Source of the DNA: Olsenella_L kribbiana
Lineage (GTDB): Bacteria > Actinomycetota > Coriobacteriia > Coriobacteriales > Atopobiaceae
Assembly (NCBI RefSeq): GCF_036408795.1
Contig: NZ_JAZGJP010000008.1
Coordinates: 53,773 to 117,772, forward strand
Reading direction: 5' to 3'
DNA length: 64,000 nt
Shown: positions 25,819 through 33,328 of the stretch, one piece after another
Layout: every line of letters starts with the position of its first letter
How positions within the stretch are numbered: the stretch's first letter is position 1
Program-made: the position numbers and the translations under genes
The notes under the pieces: generated by a model
What the model was told of the DNA's origin: nothing
Database searches by the model: none
The model's input: the letters and a program-made list of their open reading frames with translations, nothing else

Positions 25819-27504
25819 TTAGCGTTCGCAGAGCCAGTAGTGGCAGGAATAGGGGCCAACTTCGGAGCCTGCACCGAAGTCATGGTCTTCGCCCGTGATG
25901 AGGTCCTGTGCTCTCCCGCATCCCGCATCGAAGTGGAGGACGACCGGATCCTTCGAGGCATTGACAGCGACAATCACACGGCGCCCCTGGGCAGCACGCT
26001 GGAAGACAAGCTGCTGCGGCTGGCAGAGGAGCTCATGGTAGTCGCCCTCGCAGAGAGCCTCTGCGCCTTCCGTCGTGAAGCGCGCCTCGGAGAGGGCACA
26101 AATCCAGTCGGTGAGATCGTTCCATTCAGGCTTGTCGAGAGCCGGCCTCAACTTGTGGTCACCGTAGTCCTGGACGCCTTCGATGCCCCACTCGGAGCCG
26201 TAGTAGACGCAGGGTACGCCGCACATGCCGAAGAGGAGGCCATAGAGCGGCTTCAGCTGCTTCTTGTCGGCGAGCTGCGTTGCGATTCTCGGGACATCGT
26301 GGTTGTCCACGAAATCGAGCAGATGCTTTCCTGTGTAGAGGTCCCAGGGCTTGTCGCCGCTCTGGCGCTCCAAGGCATAGGCAATCTCATGCATGTTCGC
26401 TGCGTTCATGGAAGACCAGAGGCCCTTGTAGGCCTCGTAGTTGTAGACGGAATCGCAGGCATGGTCGTTCATCCAGCGGTTGTAGTCGCCGAACATCGTC
26501 TCGCCGAGGAGAAGGAACTTCTCTCCGCGCTTTGCGGTGAGGCCATCAGCAATCTGGCGGAGGTAGCCGAGATAGCCATCGTCGAGGCAGTAGGCAACAT
26601 CGAGGCGGAGGCCATCGATATCGTAGTCGGCTTCCCAGCCGCGGATCACATCGGCAAGATAGTCATTGAGCTCGAAGCAGCCATGATTGAGCTTCACGAG
26701 CTCGGGGACGCCTGCCCAGGTCTCGTAGGAGAATCCGTCATTATAGGCAGAGTTGCCGTTCCAGTCGATATTGAACCATCCGGCGTAGGGAGACTGCTGA
26801 TGCTTCTCGAGGACGTCCTGGAAGGCCCAGAAGCCACGGCCCACATGGTTCAGCACGGCATCGAAGAGCACGCGTATCCCTGCTTCATGGCAGGCATCCA
26901 CGACGGCCTTCAAGTCCTCCTTCGTGCCGAGGCGGCTGTCGACCTTCGTATAGTCCCTCGTGTCATAGCCATGGGAGTCGCTCTCGAAGACCGGGTTCAG
27001 CATCAGGCAGCTGACGCCGAGCTTCTTCATATGGTCGACCCAGCCATCGTTCACGATCTTGAGGAGACGGTGCGCGTCCGTGTTCGTGGCGCCTTCCTGG
27101 GAGCCATCGTTTCTCCAGGGAGCGCCGGTCAGCCCCAGAGGATAGATCTGATAGACAAAGCTTCCTTCATACCAGTTCATGCTGTTTCTCCAATCCTGTG
27201 GCACGGCTTCCTTCGTCCTGCGCACGCGCTTCGGAAGGCCTTTGGCAATGCCGATGCGTCCTATCTCGTCCTGTGCAGGATCGAAGGCCGCTTCCACCTT
27301 CGAGAGGAGGCCGAAATCTGCTGCCATATCGAGCACGGTGCCGACCGAGACCGCGAGGTCTCCGCGCTCGGCACGCGAGAGGGTATCGCGCGATATGCCG
27401 AGCTCCTGCGCAAGCCCATCGGCCGTGATGCCCGCTATCGTGCGCCAGCGCTTCAGGCTCTCGCCGATATGCTGCATGCTCTCTTGGCATTCCTCATGCT
27501 TCAT
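25819..27504 (-). CDS. XRE-family regulator fused in frame to a GH13 alpha-amylase
   Basis: 561 residues in one uninterrupted frame. Residues about 10-90 are an XRE/HipB-like DNA-binding domain (LKRWRTIAGITADGLAQELGISRDTLSRAERGD...), ending with GLPKRVRRTK. From Met109 (MNWYEGSFVYQIYPLG) comes a complete GH13 catalytic barrel: region I DAVLNHVGR, region II GLRLDVAYCLD (nucleophile Asp), region III LLGETMFGD (acid/base Glu), region IV FVDNHDVPR, then a C-terminal beta domain. No signal peptide, so it acts on intracellular glucans. TTGGAGA lies seven bases before the Met109 codon (27180), so a separate amylase may also be made. Two operator-like repeats precede the gene. Confidence 0.88.
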   Translation of the reverse strand: MKHEECQESMQHIGESLKRWRTIAGITADGLAQELGISRDTLSRAERGDLAVSVGTVLDMAADFGLLSKVEAAFDPAQDEIGRIGIAKGLPKRVRRTKEAVPQDWRNSMNWYEGSFVYQIYPLGLTGAPWRNDGSQEGATNTDAHRLLKIVNDGWVDHMKKLGVSCLMLNPVFESDSHGYDTRDYTKVDSRLGTKEDLKAVVDACHEAGIRVLFDAVLNHVGRGFWAFQDVLEKHQQSPYAGWFNIDWNGNSAYNDGFSYETWAGVPELVKLNHGCFELNDYLADVIRGWEADYDIDGLRLDVAYCLDDGYLGYLRQIADGLTAKRGEKFLLLGETMFGDYNRWMNDHACDSVYNYEAYKGLWSSMNAANMHEIAYALERQSGDKPWDLYTGKHLLDFVDNHDVPRIATQLADKKQLKPLYGLLFGMCGVPCVYYGSEWGIEGVQDYGDHKLRPALDKPEWNDLTDWICALSEARFTTEGAEALCEGDYHELLCQPQQLVFQRAAQGRRVIVAVNASKDPVVLHFDAGCGRAQDLITGEDHDFGAGSEVGPYSCHYWLCER

Positions 27505-27519
27505 AGTTGATTCCTTATA

Positions 27520-27568
27520 ACATCGGATATATCAGACACAAATGAAGTATACATCGGAAATATCTGAC
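27520..27568 (-). promoter_or_regulatory. Paired operator-like repeats upstream of the XRE-amylase gene
   Basis: Two 18-bp direct repeats differing at two bases (ACATCGGATATATCAGAC at 27520-27537, ACATCGGAAATATCTGAC at 27551-27568). They start 31 bp apart, about three helical turns, and each is nearly palindromic around GATATATC. They overlap minus-strand -10-like sequences TTATAA and TATACT. Probably bound by the XRE domain of the adjacent gene. Confidence 0.6.
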
Positions 27569-27627
27569 GTAAATAGAGAAAGACGAGAGCCCGTGAATGG
27601 TAGAAAACAGCGTGTGCGCGGCAGGAG

Positions 27628-27661
27628 AAGGCCCGTGCAGCATGGATGCTGCACGGGCCTT
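27628..27661. terminator. Hairpin between the XRE-amylase and TSUP genes
   Basis: Perfect 15-bp stem AAGGCCCGTGCAGCA/TGCTGCACGGGCCTT with a 4-nt loop, 24 bases after the TSUP stop on the minus strand. It ends in TT with only a short pyrimidine tail, so termination efficiency is uncertain. Confidence 0.6.
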
Positions 27662-27685
27662 GGGAAAGCCGGATGTCTTTGAGGC

Positions 27686-28483
27686 TCATAGGATGCCGCA
27701 GAACCTTGCGAAGTTGTAGCAGCAGATCAGGATGATCAGGACCAGGGCGCAGCGGTAGAGCACATCGACCGCATGGGAATCGATGCGCCGGGCAATCTGG
27801 CGGCCGATGACAGAGCCCAGCAGGGCAGCCAGGCACATACCGGCAAGCATGAACGGCTCGAACGCTGGCAGGCCTCCGAGGAAGACCGAATAGAGCAGGC
27901 TTGCTGTCTGGGAGAAGGCGATGATGAAAAGCGATGCCTGGGCGGCAGGCTTGGAATCCATCGAGAAGAAGAACATGAGGATTGCAAGATTGAAGGGACC
28001 GCCGCCGATGCCGAGGAAGGACCATAGAGCGCCGGCGGCAGCGCCGATGAGAGCGCTGGCAAGCGGGCGGCCGATGCGGAAGCTTCTGAGCGAGGAGCGC
28101 TTGAGCGTGTAGATGAAGACGATAATGGTCAGGATGATGAGGATAGCTGCCTGATAGGCGCCGACAAGCTCCCTGTCGTGGAGATTCTGGCTGAGCAGGT
28201 TGAACAAGATCTTGCCGGCGGCGCCTCCTGCTGCCGATCCGAGGGCAACCGGCAGCATGGAGCGCACCTTGATGGTCGACGTCTTCGAGACGGCATTCTG
28301 CAGAAGCGTTGCCAGAGACATCGTGAGGACCGAGACCGAAGACAGGAAGGAGACGACCGCGACCGGAAGGATCCCCATCGCATCGACGACAGGCTTGATG
28401 ATGACACCGCCGCCGATGCCGCAGAGCGGACCCAGAAGCGATGCCAGGAAGGCAACGACGAAGACAAGGTACATCTCTGACAC
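27686..28483 (-). CDS. TSUP (TauE/SafE) family membrane exporter
   Basis: 265 residues from GTG 28483 (AAGGAG eight bases upstream). About eight hydrophobic helices in two repeats, each with the TSUP glycine motif: LLGPLCGIGGGVIIKP near the N-terminus and LWSFLGIGGGPFNLAI at mid-protein. Members export sulfite, sulfoacetate, taurine-derived or other organic anions; the substrate is not fixed by sequence. It starts 12 bases after the stop of pgi, as the last gene of the sugar operon, which suggests export of an acidic end product of that pathway. Confidence 0.85.
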   Translation of the reverse strand: MSEMYLVFVVAFLASLLGPLCGIGGGVIIKPVVDAMGILPVAVVSFLSSVSVLTMSLATLLQNAVSKTSTIKVRSMLPVALGSAAGGAAGKILFNLLSQNLHDRELVGAYQAAILIILTIIVFIYTLKRSSLRSFRIGRPLASALIGAAAGALWSFLGIGGGPFNLAILMFFFSMDSKPAAQASLFIIAFSQTASLLYSVFLGGLPAFEPFMLAGMCLAALLGSVIGRQIARRIDSHAVDVLYRCALVLIILICCYNFARFCGIL

Positions 28484-28495
28484 GGATGAGGCTCC

Positions 28496-29809
28496 TTACT
28501 CGACGCGTCCCAATGCATGGTGCATGAGCTGCTTGTAGGCTTCGACGCCTGGCTGGTCGAACGGATCGACCCCCAGAAGCTCGGCGGAGCAGTAGCAGCT
28601 CAGCATGAAGAAGTAGAAGAGCGCTCCCATGTGCTGCTCATCGAGGCGCCCAATCTCTATGGTCGCACAGGGAAGGACCGATGCGTGTGCCTTCAGCACG
28701 GCACGAAAGCTCGTCTTGTTGATATCCCAGAAATCCGCTCCATCGAGATAGCCGAAGCCGTCCGCGATATCGCTGGTGCCGAGGACGAGATGATCGTCCG
28801 GTCCGGGCTCTGCTATATCGAGGAAGGTCTCCATGAGCTGGTGCGTGCCATCCTGGACATACTGGCCAAGGCTATGGAGCTCCTCGGAGTAGCGGGCGCA
28901 GGCCGGGAAGAGGCCCCGGCCCTGCTTTCCTTCGGACTCCCCGAACAGCTGCTGCCACCAGAGGCCGAAATCGGCAAGACGTGGCTCGAAGGAGGCAAGA
29001 AGCTCGATGGTGAGCCCCGATCGTCCGGCGAGAGAGCGCAGATGCGCATAGCGCAGTGCCGGATTTGTGTGGTCGGGCAGACGGCGCAGCTCCGATTCCT
29101 CAGCACGCGCTCCTTTCACCAGCGCATCGATATCGATGCCGGCATAGGCGAGCGGCAGGAGATGAGTGGCAGTGAGCGCCGTATAGCGCCCGCCGACATT
29201 CGGCGGGAAGGTCGTGAACGTGTAGCCTTCATCCGAGCAGAGCCGCTCGAGATCGGATCCTGGGGTGCCGTTGCAGACGATGCGCTCTGCTGCTGCCCGC
29301 TTGCCGAGCTGGGAGACCAGATGCTGCCGCAGGAGCCTGAAGGAGCTTCCGGGTTCGAGCGTCCTGAAGTTCTTCGCGACGCAGAACAGTGCCACCTCGT
29401 GGCCCTCAAGGCTCTCGAGCAGCTTTCTCAGGGTCCAGGCGGAAAGGGTGTTGCCGGCATAGACGACACGGTGGCAAGGATCGGCTGGACCAAGAGCCGA
29501 GAGGACCGCGCGTGCCGCATTGTTCGACCCTCCGACACCTATGAGGACCAGGGTGTCTGTCTTCTTGCGCAGCCGGTCGGCAAGCGCATGGATGCGGGCT
29601 AGCTCCTGGGGCCCTGCCCACTGGTCGACAGAGAGCCAGCCGAGCCAGTCCGTGCCATGCGGCGTGCCTGCCCAGCAGCTTTCCATGAGGGAAGGGTGCT
29701 CAGCCAGGGAGCGCTCGATGTCCTGCGTGCTGACCTTGCAGCCCAGCCCCTCTTCGTTCAGGCGTATCACGGAAGCCCTCCTAGCATCCGCAAGGATGGG
29801 CTGGCGCAT
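28496..29809 (-). CDS. pgi: Phosphoglucose-isomerase-family sugar isomerase with altered phosphate loop
   Basis: 437 residues, the short Bacillus-type Pgi length. Fold markers: VLIGVGGSNNAARAVLSAL, VGGRYTALTATHLLPLAYAG (catalytic Arg), EELHSLGQYVQDG, and DQPGVEAYKQ with the catalytic Lys near the C-terminus. The phosphate-binding loop, SKSGTTTEP in Bacillus-type enzymes, is AKNFRTLEP here: Ser to Ala, Ser to Asn and Thr to Arg. Catalysis of aldose-ketose isomerisation looks possible, but the C6 anion site is remodelled, so glucose 6-phosphate may not be the substrate. Start ATG 29809 overlaps the upstream gene by 29 bases; the ribosome site is weak. Confidence 0.85.
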   Translation of the reverse strand: MRQPILADARRASVIRLNEEGLGCKVSTQDIERSLAEHPSLMESCWAGTPHGTDWLGWLSVDQWAGPQELARIHALADRLRKKTDTLVLIGVGGSNNAARAVLSALGPADPCHRVVYAGNTLSAWTLRKLLESLEGHEVALFCVAKNFRTLEPGSSFRLLRQHLVSQLGKRAAAERIVCNGTPGSDLERLCSDEGYTFTTFPPNVGGRYTALTATHLLPLAYAGIDIDALVKGARAEESELRRLPDHTNPALRYAHLRSLAGRSGLTIELLASFEPRLADFGLWWQQLFGESEGKQGRGLFPACARYSEELHSLGQYVQDGTHQLMETFLDIAEPGPDDHLVLGTSDIADGFGYLDGADFWDINKTSFRAVLKAHASVLPCATIEIGRLDEQHMGALFYFFMLSCYCSAELLGVDPFDQPGVEAYKQLMHHALGRVE

Positions 29810-31277
29810 CGTCGCGGTAGTGCGAGTTCTGCGAGGGATCCTTCATGCACAGATGCGGCACGGCGCTCACATAGGCGCCCGGCAGCGCCAGGATGTTGGG
29901 ATGCCCATCGGTATACTTGTCGGTTGCGTCCTTGATGGCCTCTTCGAAGGTCGCACGCGTCTTGAGTCCCATCGAGCGGGCCATGCCCGGCTTCTTCGCG
30001 CCGACGATGTAGGTTGCGGACAGGTATTTCTCGGCCAGGTTCCCGCAGCTCATCATCGAGAAGCCATGGAAGGGATGGAAGGCGCCGGCAAAGCGGTACT
30101 TGCGGATATATTCCTCGTTCGTCGCGAAATACTCCCCGTACTTGATCATGTCGTTCAGGGTGTTCATCTCGTCGGAGTTCCATACCTCCCACTCCTCGCG
30201 CAGGTAGGGCCAGCGCTCGTCGTGGAACCAGCCATCGCAGTAAGAGGCAATCACGAAGACGCAGTGGTCGGAAAGGATACGCTTGTGGCGGATTACCTGG
30301 GCCGACACAGCCTGCATCATCATGATCGGGTTCGTGCCCATGCCATCGCCGTAGTGGAACTTCGTGGGCATGCCCATAACGACGATATCGTATTTCTTCT
30401 CAGCCCAGTGCACGTAGGTGCGCTTGTCGGCGCATTTCCAGGCAATGGGCTGCATCTCTTTGGCCCAGCCGGAATTGATCTCGATCTGGCGGCTCCAGGT
30501 ATCGAGCACGGCATCGCAGCAGAAGAACTTCTTGCCCATCTTCTCTTCCATGAACATGCCCTGCTGGTTGAACTTGTCGCGCATCATCGAATGGGTGGAG
30601 ACGGGCACGAAGTCAGGCCGGCTCATGACGCGGGGGACATGGTGGGCAGCGATGGAGCGCCAGTGGGTGATGCCGGTCGCGCAGTGCTTGTAGCCTCCCG
30701 AATACCCGCCATAGGGGTTGCCCTGGGTGTGTCCGATGAGAATCGCGATGTCCGATTCATAGACGCGCTTGTTCATGATCACATGGTCGCCCTGGGGCGT
30801 ATAGCCGAGGTCGACCAGGTCGTCGTAGTTTTCCGAGTCATGGGAGTCGATCTGGTTCGTGGCCGCGAATTCGTTGTAGAGATCCTCGCCCAGGATCTGC
30901 TTGGCCTCGGCCGTGCTCGTGCGGGGATGGAGGCCGTTCGAGAACAGGAGCAGCACGTCGTCGTGCTTCACGCCGTTCGCGAACAGCTCGTCCAGGCAGG
31001 CACGGATCGCGACGCGGCGGTGCGAGGTCGGCTGGGTGCCGCCCTTGATGATGTCAGGGATGACGATGACGACCTTGGCACCAGGGTGGGCAAGGTCTGC
31101 GAGCGGCTCTGAGCCGATGGGATGGCGGATGGAGTCGAGCGTCGCGGCATAGAGCGAATCCCAGTCCTGAGGCAGGCACTGGGGGTCCTTCACGGTCTTG
31201 CCGGTGATGAAGACATCGGTCGAATCGGGGAGCTCCGCTCCCATCTTGCCGGTGCCATATTCGAATTCGAGATGCAT
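29781..31277 (-). CDS. LarA-like nickel-pincer racemase/epimerase
   Basis: 498 residues from ATG 31277 (GGAAGAGGG upstream). Residues about 50-215 resemble the LarA N-terminal domain: KVVIVIPDIIKGGTQPTSHRR, FSNGLHPR (His117), GHTQGN (His183) and GGYSGGYKHCATGI, where Lys197 is placed like the Lys that carries the nickel-pincer cofactor in lactate racemase. The C-terminal half is long and Trp/His-rich. LarA relatives interconvert 2-hydroxyacids and some aldonates by hydride transfer. Its place between tpi and pgi suggests a sugar-acid or hydroxyacid substrate. The cofactor genes larB, larC and larE are not in the window. Confidence 0.75.
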   Translation of the reverse strand: MHLEFEYGTGKMGAELPDSTDVFITGKTVKDPQCLPQDWDSLYAATLDSIRHPIGSEPLADLAHPGAKVVIVIPDIIKGGTQPTSHRRVAIRACLDELFANGVKHDDVLLLFSNGLHPRTSTAEAKQILGEDLYNEFAATNQIDSHDSENYDDLVDLGYTPQGDHVIMNKRVYESDIAILIGHTQGNPYGGYSGGYKHCATGITHWRSIAAHHVPRVMSRPDFVPVSTHSMMRDKFNQQGMFMEEKMGKKFFCCDAVLDTWSRQIEINSGWAKEMQPIAWKCADKRTYVHWAEKKYDIVVMGMPTKFHYGDGMGTNPIMMMQAVSAQVIRHKRILSDHCVFVIASYCDGWFHDERWPYLREEWEVWNSDEMNTLNDMIKYGEYFATNEEYIRKYRFAGAFHPFHGFSMMSCGNLAEKYLSATYIVGAKKPGMARSMGLKTRATFEEAIKDATDKYTDGHPNILALPGAYVSAVPHLCMKDPSQNSHYRDDAPAHPCGC

Positions 31278-31308
31278 GGTCCCTCTTCCTTTCAAGCGAA
31301 TGTCTGTG

Positions 31309-32148
31309 CTACTTGCCAAGATACAGGTCGACGATTTCGGCATACTCATCCGGATAGAAGCCGATCTCGCCTGTGAAACGCGTGAGCGCGATGAGCCCGC
31401 CGTCGATCTCGTCGATGCCGGCAAGCATCTGGGCGTTGTCTGCCTTGAGCCCTCCTCCATAGACCACGTCCACACCGGGCAGGGCAGCCTTCACGAGACG
31501 GGCGACCTTTGCGATATAGGGGGCATCTGCCGGGGTCTTTCCGGGACCGATGCTCCAGACCGGTTCATAGGCAATCCTGAGGCCGTCTTTTGCGGCGCCC
31601 GCAAGGCCGCCTTCGAGCTGGCGGGTGAGCACCTGGTCCCACGCATCCTGCTCTTCGCTGCGCTCGCCCATGCAGAAGAGGACCTTGAGCCCAGCTGCCT
31701 GGGCTGCCCTGACTTCGCGGGCAAGGATGCGGTCGACGGCAGGTTCGATGGCGGCAGGATCTGCCCCTGCCTCGGCCATGACGGAGCGTAGGTGCATGCG
31801 CTCTTCGCAGTGTCCGATGAGCGTCCAGCTGCAGCCGAGCTCGGCCATCGAGTTTGCGGTCCTGAGCGTCGTGAAGGCGCCGAAGTTGCCGCCTGGAGCG
31901 CTGTCTTCTGTGTGCACGCCCTGGCAGCCGATGCCGAAAGGCGCCGTGCCTTTCTCCTGCACGGCAGGGATGATATGCGCTTCAGGCAGGAAGGCAGCGA
32001 ATTCGGCCGTGCCTGCATAGCGTGTGGCGACAGGGGCGACCGCGCGTGCGATGGCCGTGCCCCATGTGGCGGGTGCTGACAGGCGGTTCACGCCGCCGCG
32101 CTCGCACACGATATCGAAGCGCTTGAGATTGAGGAAGATATGCTTCAT
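31309..32148 (-). CDS. tpiA: Divergent triosephosphate isomerase
   Basis: 279 residues (usual 250). Catalytic residues are kept: Lys in LNLKRFD (normally NWKMN), His in IGHCEER (normally GHSERR), Glu in AYEPVWSIGPGKTP. Changes at sites nearly invariant in TIM are Ser to Cys after the catalytic His, and GGGLKADN for the phosphate-binding GGSV loop. It probably interconverts dihydroxyacetone phosphate and glyceraldehyde 3-phosphate, but divergence suggests a specialised copy. AGGAGG five bases upstream overlaps the pfk stop, so the two are coupled. Confidence 0.85.
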   Translation of the reverse strand: MKHIFLNLKRFDIVCERGGVNRLSAPATWGTAIARAVAPVATRYAGTAEFAAFLPEAHIIPAVQEKGTAPFGIGCQGVHTEDSAPGGNFGAFTTLRTANSMAELGCSWTLIGHCEERMHLRSVMAEAGADPAAIEPAVDRILAREVRAAQAAGLKVLFCMGERSEEQDAWDQVLTRQLEGGLAGAAKDGLRIAYEPVWSIGPGKTPADAPYIAKVARLVKAALPGVDVVYGGGLKADNAQMLAGIDEIDGGLIALTRFTGEIGFYPDEYAEIVDLYLGK

Positions 32149-32157
32149 GTATGCCTC

Positions 32158-33327
32158 CTAGACAAAGCTTGCAAAGCGGGGAAGGTCCTGTCCAAGAAGC
32201 GGGCGGAGCCAGCTTCTGAACTCTTCGGTCACGCCGTTTCCTGCGGCATTGATGTAGCGGTCGGGAAGTGTCCGTTCATCGAGCATGACCTGCTCGATCG
32301 GGATGCGCACGTAGCGCACGGCATAAGGCGCGCTCGAGACGCGTTCGATGCCGACCATCTTGCCGGAGTCGCCCTCGAGCGCCGCACGCACGGCCTCGCG
32401 GCCGCACTGAACGGCCTCTTCGCGGTCGACAGCGCTCTGCCAAGGCATGGATGCCCTTCCCAGAAGGCCAGGCTTCTCCGAGCGGGCCTTGTAGCCGAGC
32501 TTCTGGACGACGAGGCGGGCAAGATGCGCGCTCACATCGCCGAAATACCGGGAGCGGCCGGTTTCCATCAGAAGCGGTGCCACGGGCACGCCGCCTTTAT
32601 TGTGGAGCCCCTCCGAGACGACCACGATGCCTGAGCCCTTCTCGTCGATGAGCTCCTGGCAGCTCTCCAGGAACTGGTCCTCGTCGAAATCGCGCTCAGG
32701 CAGATAGATTAGGTCGGGGCCTCCGGTGCCGGACTCATCGGCAAGGGCGCTTGCTGCCGTGACCCAGCCGGCATTTCTGCCCATGGCCTCCACGATCACG
32801 ATGTGGATCGGCAGGCCGCGTACATCGCAGCAGACCTCCGAGACGCTCGCTGCCATATAGAGGGCGGCGCTTGCATAGCCGGGCGCATGGTCGGTGACAG
32901 CGATATCGTTGTCCATGGTCTTGGGGATGCCCACGACATCGATATTCACGCCTTCGGCCCTGCATGCCCGCCATATCTCGCCGCAGGTGTTCATCGTGCC
33001 ATTTCCGCCGGTCGGCAGAAGCCAGCGGACATGCTCCCTTTTGAGGGCATGGGCAAGCGCGCGGTAGTCCTTCTCCTCAAGGGGCTTTCTCGATGTGCCG
33101 ATGGCAGAGGAGGGGGAGTGCGGCAGAAGCGCGAGCGTCTCTCTGGAAACCGTGCCGAAGTCGACGAAGCGTCCATCCAGAATGCCGCCGACGCCGCCGA
33201 GCGCACCGAGCACGCGGCCTGCTTCCGGTGTCCTGAGCGCCTCGTCGACCGCCCCGAACAGCGAGGCATTGATGACGGCAGTCGGGCCTCCTCCATGCAT
33301 GACAAGCAGCGTATCCTGGGTGCCCAT
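32158..33327 (-). CDS. pfkA: Phosphofructokinase-family sugar kinase (variant nucleotide site)
   Basis: 389 residues. It belongs to the PFK-A superfamily, nearest by motif to the long clade that includes PPi-dependent enzymes: GGGPTAVINA, PKTMDNDI with catalytic Asp, TDHAPGYASA, EAMGRNAGWVTA. In that clade the donor loop reads GGNDSMDT; here it is GGNGTMNT. Asp to Gly at this place favours ATP over pyrophosphate. The sugar-phosphate site motif usually written LQRAA is LGRAS (PGLLGRASMPW). Expected reaction: phosphorylation of a fructose 6-phosphate-like ketose at C1. It begins one base after the fba stop. Confidence 0.85.
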   Translation of the reverse strand: MGTQDTLLVMHGGGPTAVINASLFGAVDEALRTPEAGRVLGALGGVGGILDGRFVDFGTVSRETLALLPHSPSSAIGTSRKPLEEKDYRALAHALKREHVRWLLPTGGNGTMNTCGEIWRACRAEGVNIDVVGIPKTMDNDIAVTDHAPGYASAALYMAASVSEVCCDVRGLPIHIVIVEAMGRNAGWVTAASALADESGTGGPDLIYLPERDFDEDQFLESCQELIDEKGSGIVVVSEGLHNKGGVPVAPLLMETGRSRYFGDVSAHLARLVVQKLGYKARSEKPGLLGRASMPWQSAVDREEAVQCGREAVRAALEGDSGKMVGIERVSSAPYAVRYVRIPIEQVMLDERTLPDRYINAAGNGVTEEFRSWLRPLLGQDLPRFASFV

Positions 33328-33328
33328 G

